Source: Paenibacillus harenae DSM 16969 (lineage in GTDB: Bacteria > Bacillota > Bacilli > Paenibacillales > Paenibacillaceae). Taken from it: 64,000 nucleotides of DNA. The notes under the pieces are model-generated. The model saw only the letters and a list, made by a program, of their open reading frames with translations, had not been told where the DNA came from and did no database searches. The stretch covers positions 124,001-188,000 of the forward strand of contig NZ_KE383844.1 of assembly GCF_000422465.1 (NCBI RefSeq), in the 5' to 3' direction. A program made the translations under genes and the position numbers. Shown here piece by piece: positions 31,822 to 40,053 of this stretch (position 1 is the first letter of the stretch; each line of letters starts with the position of its first letter).

Positions 31822-32151
31822 TTACCAGCCAAAACGATAAAGCGTATAGATACTAAAACCAAGAGAGGTTAAAACCGATACGTAAGTCATCCCTTTCATC
31901 CAAGCAGGCATATGTTTATGCTTAATTAGGCGATAGATAGAATAAAGCGCGGTAATGAAGGTTGCTAATATCATAGCTTTTCTAAGCCAATTCATTTCCG
32001 GCATGCCGACCATTATATTTGTTGAACTTCCAAGTACAAGTAAGATCAGCATATGAAGCCAGTGATGAGAAGCAGCTATAATAGAGAAAATAATTGAAGA
32101 AACGGAAGCTGCAACCGTTGTTGCTGCTTCTTTTTTATGAACGTGCTTCAT
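31822..32151 (-). CDS. Membrane protein of the MarR operon, 109 residues
   Basis: Four hydrophobic segments are visible: AATTVAASVSSIIFSIIAA, HMLILLVLGSSTNIMVGM, AMILATFITALYSIYRLI and MTYVSVLTSLGFSIYTLYRF. The N-terminus is short and basic (MKHVHKK). The start overlaps the MarR stop by 17 bases and has GGAGAGGAAG as ribosome site inside MarR. I do not recognise the family. Position between a MarR repressor and a methyltransferase suggests a stress- or drug-induced unit (inference). Confidence 0.75.
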   Translation of the reverse strand: MKHVHKKEAATTVAASVSSIIFSIIAASHHWLHMLILLVLGSSTNIMVGMPEMNWLRKAMILATFITALYSIYRLIKHKHMPAWMKGMTYVSVLTSLGFSIYTLYRFGW

Positions 32152-32593
32152 TTCTTCCTCTCCTCATTTCGATTAAGGATTCGGTAAACGTTTTAAAGCT
32201 TTCGAAAAATTGCACTTGATCTGATTCAGACATCTTCTCAAGGATGTTATTATAAAACTCGACCGATTGTTCGCGTAGTTTCCGAATGGAGCTTAGTCCC
32301 TTATCGGTTAAAGATAATATAACTTCCCTGCGATTGTTTTCGTTTAATTCCCTTGAAACAAAACCTCCTTTCACAAGTCCGTCAACCAACCTGCTCACCG
32401 AGCTTCTTTCCAACTGAAGCTTCTCGGCTAGTTCCGAGACCGTGAGCGTTTCTTTCTCCAACTCTTGAAGCGCAAAAACTTGGGATAGCGACATCGAAAA
32501 GCCGCAAGGTGTTTCCGTTTGCTCCAGCAGTCCAAATGACCGAATGAATTGTTGCATAATTCCTCTTAATTCAAGTACGTTATCCCGTTGCAT
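32135..32593 (-). CDS. MarR family transcriptional regulator
   Basis: 152 residues from ATG 32593, which has GGAG eight bases upstream; in-frame starts further up lack a site. The winged helix reads TVSELAEKLQLERSSVSRLVDGLVKGGFVSRE (recognition helix around SSVSRLVDGL) followed by the wing NRREVILSLTDKG. The flanking helices form the dimer interface. It is first in an operon with the membrane protein and methyltransferase. The imperfect palindrome at 32626-32639, 33 bases before the start, is the likely autoregulatory operator. Confidence 0.93.
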   Translation of the reverse strand: MQRDNVLELRGIMQQFIRSFGLLEQTETPCGFSMSLSQVFALQELEKETLTVSELAEKLQLERSSVSRLVDGLVKGGFVSRELNENNRREVILSLTDKGLSSIRKLREQSVEFYNNILEKMSESDQVQFFESFKTFTESLIEMRRGRNEARS

Positions 32594-32625
32594 AATACCA
32601 TCTCCATTCATGTGCATTAAACATT

Positions 32626-32639
32626 TGTTGTATGATACA
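32626..32639. promoter_or_regulatory. Candidate MarR autoregulatory operator
   Basis: TGTTGTATGATACA lies in the expected promoter region of the MarR operon and recurs with one change at 31182-31195. Confidence 0.55.
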
Positions 32640-32776
32640 CGTATAACTTATCATTCAGCTATGAAATTGTCAACGTTATAGTCAGTCTCTTATAAAAGGA
32701 ATTCCTGCCTCTCGAGCGAATAATAAGCATAGAGAGAAACAAGAGGAATTCGAACAATATCGTCCGGGAGGTCATT

Positions 32777-33322
32777 ATGGTCTATGTCGCACTACTCCGC
32801 GGGATCAATGTCGGCGGAAAAAATAAAATTGACATGAAGCTGCTTAAACAATCTTTCGAGCAAGCCGGTATGAACAACGTAGTCACATATATCAATTCAG
32901 GCAATATTATTTTCACGTACAACAGCCGGTCAAAAGCAAAAATAGCATCCATTCTGGAAATGTCTATTCAGGAAACCTTCGGATTACAAATCAAAGTGCT
33001 GGTTCTTGATTTAAATGATATGAAAAGAATCATGTCTTCGCTTCCGGAGTCATGGACTAACGACGATAAGATGAAAAGCGACGTGCTATTTTTGTGGGAC
33101 GATATCAATAATGAATCCGTGCTGGACAAGCTGGTCATCAAACCGGATATGGATACGGTGATATACGTTTCAGGAGCCATTCTATGGTCGGTTTGCAAGC
33201 AGCATGTTACCAGGAGCGGCATGACAAATATTATCAAATCAGATATTTATCGACAAACGACTGTAAGAAACGTAAATACAACCCGCAAAATATATGAGCT
33301 TATGCTGGCCTCGGAAAAGTAA
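32777..33322 (+). CDS. DUF1697 family protein
   Basis: 181 residues with the family N-terminus YVALLRGINVGGKNKIDMKLL and YINSGNIIF, nearly invariant in DUF1697. The C-terminal TTVRNVNTTRKIYELM (here R-N-V/W-n-T) closes the domain. Two alpha-beta halves resemble a tandem RNA-binding-like fold. GGAGG lies five bases before ATG 32777. No function is established for the family. Monocistronic and divergent from the MarR operon. Confidence 0.92.
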   Translation: MVYVALLRGINVGGKNKIDMKLLKQSFEQAGMNNVVTYINSGNIIFTYNSRSKAKIASILEMSIQETFGLQIKVLVLDLNDMKRIMSSLPESWTNDDKMKSDVLFLWDDINNESVLDKLVIKPDMDTVIYVSGAILWSVCKQHVTRSGMTNIIKSDIYRQTTVRNVNTTRKIYELMLASEK

Positions 33323-33353
33323 GCACTGGAGATGTGCTCGGATGGTTCAACTT

Positions 33354-34689
33354 TTAATCCGGGCCGTTTACAGGTATCCAACCTGTCAGCAGAGCTCCGC
33401 CCTCCGAATGGTTGCCTGCGGCAAGCTCGCCTCCGTGACGCTTAATGATTCGTTGTGAAATCGTCATCCCTAATCCGCTGCCTCCGGTTGAACGGTTCCT
33501 GGATATTTCACCGCGATATAAAGGTTCGAAAACCCGCTGCAATTCTTCCGGTGAGAAGCCCGGCCCCGTATCCTGAACCGTAAAAGCGACTTTATGACCA
33601 ACCTTACGGCATTGAACGAATATTTTCCCATGAGAGGGCGTGTGCCTGGCGGCATTGTCCAGCAAATTGTTCATGGCGCGCTCCAATAAATGCGAATCGC
33701 CAACTATAGTCAAATCGTCTGCGGCATAATTCGCGATCACGGAGATGTGCTTTCGCCCGGCTATCGGACGCAGGCTGTCTATCGCTTTCTGCAGGATGAG
33801 TTTAAGGTCAACCGTGTTTTGGTCGAGCCCCGCTTCCAGGTACTCCATCTTTGTAAAGGTGAACAGGTCCTCAACCAGCCTGTCCAACTGCGCTGATTTT
33901 TCCTTGCAGACCGCCAAATATTGGGCCAATTTATCCGGCGTCCTGGCGATGCCTTGTTCCATTCCGTCCAAATAGCCGCGTAATGCGAATAACGGTGTCC
34001 GCAAATCATGAGCGACGGCAGCAATGACGAATCGGCGTTCTTCCTCCAATTCCGCTTGTTTACGATTGGATTCCTGCAGTCCCTTCACCATCGCTTTGAA
34101 TCCGTCGCGCACCTCGGCGATTTCTTTGATCCGGGACAAGGGCAGCTGAACGTCCCAATCTCCTGCGGCAATCTGTCTGGCTGCCAAACTCATCTTCTCG
34201 AGAGGCTTAAGAAGGAATCTGCGCATTTCAACCCCGACAATAAATACAGCGAGCAGAAATCCTGCAATCGCCGCAATCGTTTGAACCGTATTCGAATCCG
34301 GCAGGTAAACGACAACCCTTCCAATCAAGCGCCCGTCCTCTATGATCGAGAACCTCTCTGCCGATTTCAAAGCGCCGTCACGCTCCGGATTGGACCGAAA
34401 AATTTCCTGATCTGACGCAGTCAGAAATAACCATGTCCATCTCCTCTGCCCGCAGCCGGTCATGCAGCCGACTCTGCCAAGCCGGCTCCGTCCAATGGCC
34501 GGAGCCCGATTCGATCATCTGCATGATCTCGGCCACATGGCTTTGCCGGAGGCGATCATCCTGCATACCCTCTCCGAATCTTAGCGCACCGGTCTCCATA
34601 AAGTGCGCCGCCAAATAAAATAACCACGGAATCATGAAGATCAGATACAAGCCAAACAGAGTAAACGTACGAATGCGTACTGTTCTCAT
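33354..34689 (-). pseudogene. Sensor histidine kinase disrupted by a frameshift
   Basis: Two overlapping frames together make one kinase. The first (34689 downward, MRTVRIRTFTLFGLYLIFMI..) gives the first membrane helix and sensor half up to RAEEMDMVI. The second, from about 34424, continues LTASDQEIFRSNPERDG, then a second membrane helix, HAMP, the H-box AHDLRTPLFALRGYL, N-box NLLDNAARH and G-boxes DTGPGF and GSGLGM. Removing one A from the triplet at 34425-34427 restores MDMVILTASDQEIF in one frame. Upstream, the response regulator stop is one base before the kinase start. Sequencing error or true mutation cannot be separated here. Confidence 0.85.
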
Positions 34690-34690
34690 G

Positions 34691-35374
34691 TTAACCTCCC
34701 TCGAAGCGGTACCCTACGCCCCATACGTTAATCAGGTATTGCGGCCGATTCGGATCGGACTCGATTTTCTCGCGAAGCCGGCTGAGATGGACCCGGATGG
34801 TATGCTTATCGCCCACTCCGTCCCAAAATTTATGAAGCAACCGGTCATACGAAAAAACATGTCTCGGATGCTCGGCAAACAATCGCAACAGCTCAAACTC
34901 CCTTGGCGTGAGCGAAATATTTTTCCCATCTATGAATACTTCGTGTGTGGACAGATTAATCTTGAGTCGACCGTCATCCCAAACGCTTATATGGCTTTCC
35001 TGCGAACCGGATCGCCGTAAGACCGCCTTCACCCGGGCTACAATCTCTCCCGGAGACGCGGTTTTAACAATATAATCATCCCCGCCGAGCGTCAGCCCTC
35101 GAATCTTGTCCACATCATCGCTGCGCGCGCTTAAGAAAAGGATGGGAACGTTGCTCTCCGCCCGGATCCGGCGACATAACTCAAATCCGTTTTGTCCCGG
35201 CATCATGATGTCAAGAACAATACAATGAATGGAGCTTTGCTCTAACACGGCCCACGCTTGCGCGGTATCGCATGCGGTTATCACTTGAAAATTTTCGAAC
35301 TCTAAAAAGTCCCTCAATAGTTCGACGATGCTCTGGTCGTCGTCTACAACCAGTATCGTATTTCCTTCGCTCAT
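34691..35374 (-). CDS. OmpR/PhoB-type response regulator
   Basis: 227 residues. Receiver domain: acidic pocket in LVVDDDQSIVELL, phosphorylation Asp in IVLDIMMPGQNG (Asp near residue 54), Thr/Ser switch in LFLSARSDD and Lys in YIVKTASPGE. The C-terminal winged helix covers about 130-227 with SLTPREFELLRLFAEHP, DKHTIRVHLSRLREKIE and GVGYRFEGG. It is first gene of a two-gene unit with a kinase whose frame is broken; partner activity may therefore be lost. Targets unknown. Confidence 0.95.
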   Translation of the reverse strand: MSEGNTILVVDDDQSIVELLRDFLEFENFQVITACDTAQAWAVLEQSSIHCIVLDIMMPGQNGFELCRRIRAESNVPILFLSARSDDVDKIRGLTLGGDDYIVKTASPGEIVARVKAVLRRSGSQESHISVWDDGRLKINLSTHEVFIDGKNISLTPREFELLRLFAEHPRHVFSYDRLLHKFWDGVGDKHTIRVHLSRLREKIESDPNRPQYLINVWGVGYRFEGG

Positions 35375-35546
35375 GAATATCCCACCTTTGAATTCCAGTT
35401 TATCATTTTTTCCTCATGATCTAGCGTAACCGCCTGATTTATGATGATTTGTTTATGATTTTGTGACTATTTTACAACTTCGTTCGAGATATTCGTTTGT
35501 TATCATTCTTCTTGCGAACTGACTTGGATACAAGGAGGATTTACGG

Positions 35547-36578
35547 ATGTTAACGGTTCAAATCGTGCTTTTTGACGGCTTCGACCTTCTGGACGCTATT
35601 GCGCCTTATGAGGTTTTTTGCGCCGCTGCCATGTATGCCGACAACGCGTTAAGCGTCGAACTCGTCACCGCCGAAGGGCCAAGGTCCGTGGCTAGCGGCA
35701 TCAACGGGTTAACTATTGAAGCGAGCGGCAGATTGAACCCGGAACGTGCGGGCATCATTCTCGTGCCTGGCGCGTCCGGTGAAATCGAGGGAGTTGGCCC
35801 CCATTCGATCCCGGCTATTCTGGGACAGGCATTGCATACAGAATTGACCGGTATGATTGGTCAGGCACTCGGGCACAAAGACATCGTAATCGCCACGGTA
35901 TGCGGCGGCTCCCTGTTATTGGCCATGGGAGGGCTCTTGGAAGGCAGGCCGGCTGTAACCAATCATCTGGGCATGAATTTGCTTGGAGCAACCGGGGCCG
36001 TCCCCGTCTCGGCACGCGTCGTGGACGATGGCAACCTGGTTACCGGCGGCGGCGTAACGTCGGGACTCGATGTAGCGCTGTATCTGGTGGAACGCGAGCT
36101 TGGGCCGCGTATCGCGCACGCGGTAGAGCAGTTGTTCGAATTTGAACGGAGGGGGACGGTTTGGAGAGAAGCAGGAATGGCGCCCGGCAGTCAAAAAGCA
36201 TTGACAAGCGACGAACCGAATCTCGCGGCGGACAAAGCGTCAATGGCCTATGGCACGCAGGATCACGAAATTACACAATCATCTGTCTTCGATGGGGATT
36301 GGGATACGACAATCGCGACGCCGGTTGGGAAACTGCAGGTCAAGCTCTCCATTTCAACAAGTAATGGGATTCAAGGCAAGGCAACGCAAGGGAATGAGAC
36401 GGTAGCGTTTTTGAACCCCGTATTGCAGGACAACAAGCTTACCTGGCTGCTGCGAATCACGAAACCCATGCGCTTAAATCTGAAATTCGAAGTTGCCGCC
36501 GATGGAGATCGCCTGACCGGAACCGCCAAGGCCGGCATGCTGCCGGCATCCAAATTATCGGGCATGCGGGTTTCCTAA
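35547..36578 (+). CDS. DJ-1/PfpI family protein with a C-terminal beta domain
   Basis: 343 residues. AAGGAGG precedes ATG 35547. Residues 1-200 are a DJ-1/PfpI (GlxA-like) domain: IVLFDGFDLLDAIAPYEVF, IILVPGAS and the nucleophile elbow IATVCGGSLLLAMGGLLEGRPAVTNHL with the reactive Cys near residue 118. Residues about 245-343 form a separate beta-rich domain (FDGDWDTTIATPVGKLQVKLSIS.., KPMRLNLKFEVAADGDRLTGTAKAG) that resembles the small sandwich domains seen after hydrolases. The linker includes TVWREAGMAPGS. Such a fusion is not the usual length (about 200). Role unknown; no helix-turn-helix is present. Confidence 0.85.
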   Translation: MLTVQIVLFDGFDLLDAIAPYEVFCAAAMYADNALSVELVTAEGPRSVASGINGLTIEASGRLNPERAGIILVPGASGEIEGVGPHSIPAILGQALHTELTGMIGQALGHKDIVIATVCGGSLLLAMGGLLEGRPAVTNHLGMNLLGATGAVPVSARVVDDGNLVTGGGVTSGLDVALYLVERELGPRIAHAVEQLFEFERRGTVWREAGMAPGSQKALTSDEPNLAADKASMAYGTQDHEITQSSVFDGDWDTTIATPVGKLQVKLSISTSNGIQGKATQGNETVAFLNPVLQDNKLTWLLRITKPMRLNLKFEVAADGDRLTGTAKAGMLPASKLSGMRVS

Positions 36579-36625
36579 CCCGGCATTGTGCGTGGCTAAT
36601 ACATATGGGGCCGAGGAGGGATCGC

Positions 36626-37252
36626 ATGAAGAAACGGAAAACATTATTCGGTCTATTGACCTGTATCAGTATTCTAATTATCCTCTACGCCTTGGCGGAC
36701 AATTATGTGATCGATCCTGGAGCCGAGGAATTTCTAAGCCATAAAACCGGACTTAAGCGCGAGCTTAATCTCCCGGTCTGGTTGAACGTGATGCACGTTC
36801 ATGTCGCGTTCGCCTGCATTGCCATGGCGGCGGGGCTGCTCAACTTTTCGAATCGATTCTTTGAAAAAAGCCGCAAGCTCCATCGTATAAACGGCTACGT
36901 GTATATCGTATCCGTGCTTCTTGTCGTGCTGACTTCCGGCTACATGGCGCCTTACGCCACCGGAGGAAAAATAAGCAGTATGGGGTTCAATGCGCTAAAT
37001 ATCATATGGCTGCTTATAACTATCGCGGCGCTCGTTCAAATCAAAAAGAAGCGGATCATCCGGCACCGGAACTGGATGATCCGAAGTTACGCCTTTTGTT
37101 TCACAAACATGCTGATTCATCTCGTCACCTCCCTTCTTCATCAGGGATTCGGTCTCGTTTACGTTGCCAGCTATACCATTGGCGTCTACGGCTCCATCGT
37201 GCTGCTGCTGGTCATACCCGAGGTCATGATTAGAAAGATATTGGTAAAATGA
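36626..37252 (+). CDS. DUF2306 membrane protein
   Basis: 208 residues from ATG 36626, which has GAGGAGGG upstream; a slightly longer in-frame start lacks one. Membrane helices: TLFGLLTCISILIILYALA, MHVHVAFACIAMAAGLLNF, GYVYIVSVLLVVLTSGYMA, ALNIIWLLITIAALVQI and a last pair near the C-terminus. The pattern HRINGYVYIVSVLL and RHRNWMIRSYAFCFTNM is that of DUF2306, with conserved histidines that may bind haem or metal. Follows the DJ-1 gene by 47 bases, probably cotranscribed. Function unknown. Confidence 0.85.
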   Translation: MKKRKTLFGLLTCISILIILYALADNYVIDPGAEEFLSHKTGLKRELNLPVWLNVMHVHVAFACIAMAAGLLNFSNRFFEKSRKLHRINGYVYIVSVLLVVLTSGYMAPYATGGKISSMGFNALNIIWLLITIAALVQIKKKRIIRHRNWMIRSYAFCFTNMLIHLVTSLLHQGFGLVYVASYTIGVYGSIVLLLVIPEVMIRKILVK

Positions 37253-37299
37253 AAAAAATTCAGATTACTTCTATCGTTTGCACTCGTTCTAAGCCTGGA

Positions 37300-37363
37300 T
37301 ATAGGGATATAATACAAAAAAGCTTGATTTCTCAAGCTTTTTTGTATTATATCCCCGTTTTTT
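37300..37363. terminator. Perfect 24-bp hairpin, bidirectional terminator
   Basis: Bases 37304-37327 are an exact reverse complement of 37332-37355, with loop TTTC; CGTTTTTT follows. The stem includes AAAAAAGCTTGA/TCAAGCTTTTTT. It separates the convergent DUF2306 and YdeI-like genes. Confidence 0.85.
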
Positions 37364-37393
37364 CGTTTGACATCGATTTCATAAATTTTCTCA

Positions 37394-37996
37394 TTACATA
37401 TCCCTATCATCCATTCCCTTTCCGCTCAGAATATGCGGCAAATATTTTTCAACCCTCGACTCTCGGGTTTTGGATTGTTTCGGTGCAGAAAAATGAAGAA
37501 TGTACGCTCGTTGCCGTCCCGGCGTCAATGCTTCAAAAGCCGTTTTCAAGTCAGGGATTTCAACGAATTTATTTTGTAATTCCTCAGGAATGACGTATTC
37601 CGTATTCTTTTTATAGTCCACTTGCAAACCGGCTTTTTCAACTTCAATGGCTTCATCGATATAAGCTTTCACGATAAGCTGCATCTCGTCTATTTCCTGA
37701 ACATTGGTGAACCGAATCTGGCGCGCCGCCTGCACATTCTCCGTTTGTTGGATTAGGATACCATGGGGATCCTTCAACAAGGCGCCTTTGTGAAACAGAA
37801 GCGCGCAGTATTCTTTAAATCCATGTATTAAAACAATGTTTTTATCCTGAAACGTGTAACAAGGATGCATCCACTTAAACTCTTCGGTCAACTCGCAGTC
37901 AAGAACGATATTTCTCAACAGCTCGAATTCTTCGTTCCACTTTTTAGCCTTCCTAAAAAATGGATCAATCTTAGAATTCCTTTCACCTTTTGTCAT
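37394..37996 (-). CDS. YdeI/DUF1801-type protein
   Basis: 200 residues from ATG 37996 (AGGGGTG upstream). The N-terminal half (about 15-125) is the DUF1801 fold: CELTEEFKWMHPCYTFQDKNIVLIHGFKEYCALLFHKG. The C-terminal half carries the YdeI segment VIPEELQNKFVEIPDLKTAFEALTPGRQRAYILHFSAPKQSKTRESRVEKYLPHIL. Bacillus YdeI is induced by antimicrobial-peptide stress, but the biochemical role is unknown. Monocistronic. Confidence 0.9.
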   Translation of the reverse strand: MTKGERNSKIDPFFRKAKKWNEEFELLRNIVLDCELTEEFKWMHPCYTFQDKNIVLIHGFKEYCALLFHKGALLKDPHGILIQQTENVQAARQIRFTNVQEIDEMQLIVKAYIDEAIEVEKAGLQVDYKKNTEYVIPEELQNKFVEIPDLKTAFEALTPGRQRAYILHFSAPKQSKTRESRVEKYLPHILSGKGMDDRDM

Positions 37997-38283
37997 CAAG
38001 GAACACCCCTTTTTAATTTTTCGGTCCGCACAGCGAGGAACGATCATCCTCAATTATATCAAGTATTTTCCCGTGATCAACTGCTCCGCAAAGGCTCTCC
38101 TTCCTTTTATAATTAAGCGAATGGACAGCCGTTAATTTCACCGCCTCCCTAAAGTTTGCGGCTCTTCGGACGCAGCGCCCGTCATTAAAAAGAAAATACC
38201 GCGTATCGCATTTATGCTTCGGGAATGCCAGCTAATATTCTTTCCTGCATATTCCGATACAATAGTACAAACGGAGGGGGAGC

Positions 38284-39780
38284 ATGGCGAACCGAATGGC
38301 ATTCATCTTATTAACTATATTTTTTGGGATCGGCGCGTTTTGGCAAGGATATTTCACCGAAACGGCATTTTTAGTTTCAAATCTTTGTCTCTTTATCGGG
38401 CTTATCGTCATTCTTTGCCTGAAACGAGAGTGGGTATTTTCCATCACCCATCTGTTCATTCTGTTATTTGTGGCCGGCTATTGGATCGCGGTTCTTTATG
38501 CGGCAGATGTTGAACAAGCGGTGCTTGAAGCGGAACGGGTGACCGGTTTACTTCCTTTGTCATTGCTAGTCGCTATGATTCCGCAAGCTCAATTAACCCG
38601 GTTATATCAAATGTGGCCCAAGATCGGAGCATTACTGACGATAGCGGGCATTTTATTCGGAATGGAACGGAATGGACGGCTTGAATCGACACTGGAATAT
38701 GCAAATGCGCTGGCAATCTTTTTGCTAGTCAATATATTGGTATGTCTATTCTCATTTCTGGAGGAGCGCCGCCTTGTCCATGTGGTGCTGATGAGCATAA
38801 ATGCGGTCGGACTGCTGTTAACTTTCTCGCGGTCAGTATGGGTATTATGGCTGGTCATGATTTGCTTGGCGGCTATCTGGTTTGCAGAGCTGCGTAAGCG
38901 GTCGTTATGGGTGCCCATTGGACTTGCCCATCTATCCGGTCTTGGAATCGCCCTGTTGATTAAAGGGGACGGACTCTTCTTCTGGCAGCGCGTTTCGTCG
39001 ATTCAGAGCAAAACCTCGGAGTTTCAAATCAGGCTGGTCTACTGGAAAGACAGCATCGGCATGATCCGCGATTATTGGCGTGGAGGGACGGGCGGCGGCG
39101 GTTGGAGCCTGCTCGTTCATCAATACCAGTCGCAAGATTATTTTGTCCGGTTCTTGCATAACCACTTCGTTCAGGTAGCGGTAGATCTCGGAGTGTTCGG
39201 TCTCCTCCTATTCGCAGGATGGCTTGGAATATACTATTGGACAGCGATCAGGCGGGTAAGAAAATCGATAGACGAAACCGCCCTATGGACCAAAGGCGCC
39301 ATACTGCTTGTTACCGCTATGCTTCTTCATGCCGGATTTGACTTTGATCTGACCTTCCCGTTTTTATTCGGAGTGCTGGCGTGCCTGACGGTACCATGGG
39401 GCGGCAAAATGTACACGGCACGCCTTCCTGGGCGTATTCTCGGCCTTGTTCTGCCGGCAGCGGCCGCGGTTGTTTGTTTATCGGGTTGGCTTGCCGTTGG
39501 CTATGGCGGTTACTGGACGGCTAATTCCTATGTGAAAGAAGAACGATTTGTTGAAGCCCAGGCGACGTTCGCAAAGGCGGAACGTTTGCTTCCCTGGTCA
39601 TCTACAGTCCTCTATGGCTCGGCTAAAGGATATGTGAAACAAGGCAATGAGACCGGTGAGTCCTTCTACTATCGGTTGGCCGAGAAAAAACTCCGGCAAG
39701 CGCATGAAATGCTGCCCGACCAGGTTCTTTATATGAATCTTTTGAACCAGATAAATGCTATTTCGACAAATAAGGATTGA
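38284..39780 (+). CDS. O-antigen ligase/polymerase family membrane protein
   Basis: 498 residues with about ten membrane helices (MAFILLTIFFGIGAFWQGYF, LVSNLCLFIGLIVILCL and onward). The Wzy/WaaL-type signature lies in the large external loop: LLTFSRSVWVLWLVM and, after residue 240, LYWKDSIGMIRDYW-like HHxHN region seen as RFLHNHFVQVAVDLGVFGLLLFAGW. Residues about 415-498 form a TPR-like tail (YWTANSYVKEERFVEAQATF). Members join or polymerise lipid-linked glycans outside the membrane. GGAGGGGG precedes ATG 38284. It may act on surface glycan also involving the SLH protein downstream (inference). Confidence 0.85.
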   Translation: MANRMAFILLTIFFGIGAFWQGYFTETAFLVSNLCLFIGLIVILCLKREWVFSITHLFILLFVAGYWIAVLYAADVEQAVLEAERVTGLLPLSLLVAMIPQAQLTRLYQMWPKIGALLTIAGILFGMERNGRLESTLEYANALAIFLLVNILVCLFSFLEERRLVHVVLMSINAVGLLLTFSRSVWVLWLVMICLAAIWFAELRKRSLWVPIGLAHLSGLGIALLIKGDGLFFWQRVSSIQSKTSEFQIRLVYWKDSIGMIRDYWRGGTGGGGWSLLVHQYQSQDYFVRFLHNHFVQVAVDLGVFGLLLFAGWLGIYYWTAIRRVRKSIDETALWTKGAILLVTAMLLHAGFDFDLTFPFLFGVLACLTVPWGGKMYTARLPGRILGLVLPAAAAVVCLSGWLAVGYGGYWTANSYVKEERFVEAQATFAKAERLLPWSSTVLYGSAKGYVKQGNETGESFYYRLAEKKLRQAHEMLPDQVLYMNLLNQINAISTNKD

Positions 39781-39842
39781 GATCGCCCCGGATACATGGT
39801 ACGATGGTCGCGAAGTGATAGAATTTCCATTACAATATTACC

Positions 39843-39922
39843 GATAAAAGGCAACCGCGCCGCAAGGCGTGTACGCAAAGTCATGGGTCCCTAGTCGGAT
39901 CGCCAGACTGCCGAAGTGATGC
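39843..39922 (+). ncRNA. Cyclic di-GMP-I (GEMM-I) riboswitch aptamer
   Basis: The order AAAAGGCAACC, a hairpin CGCGCC-GCAA-GGCGTG with GNRA loop, ACGCAAAGTCATGGGTC, and GCCAGACTGCCGAA matches the GEMM-I aptamer: the GCAA tetraloop, its receptor, and the joining ACGCAAAG segment that binds c-di-GMP are all in place. TACAAT at 39831-39836 is a possible -10 box placing the RNA start near 39843. It controls the SLH-domain gene 130 bases downstream through the terminator at 39935-39963. Confidence 0.88.
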
Positions 39923-39963
39923 ATAAGCTCGTTTACGCATCCTTTATTGGGATGCGTTTTTTT
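39918..39963 (+). promoter_or_regulatory. Riboswitch expression platform: terminator and competing antiterminator
   Basis: ACGCATCC (39935-39942) pairs with GGGATGCGT (39949-39957) and is followed by seven T. The left arm can instead pair with GATGCATAA (39918-39926), which overlaps the end of the aptamer. This gives two exclusive structures. Which state c-di-GMP favours is not decidable by eye. Confidence 0.75.
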
Positions 39964-40053
39964 GTTTTTATCGGCCAAAGGAGGAGTTTATGGAGAAATG
40001 ACAAGGAAATGGAAGACATACTAGAGCAACCATAAAGCACTTAGTGGAGGGTT

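Noticed and set aside
39831..39850. Sigma-D promoter (ACCGATAA) before the riboswitch
   Set aside because: The -10-like string lies at the start of the aptamer and the -35 spacing does not fit.
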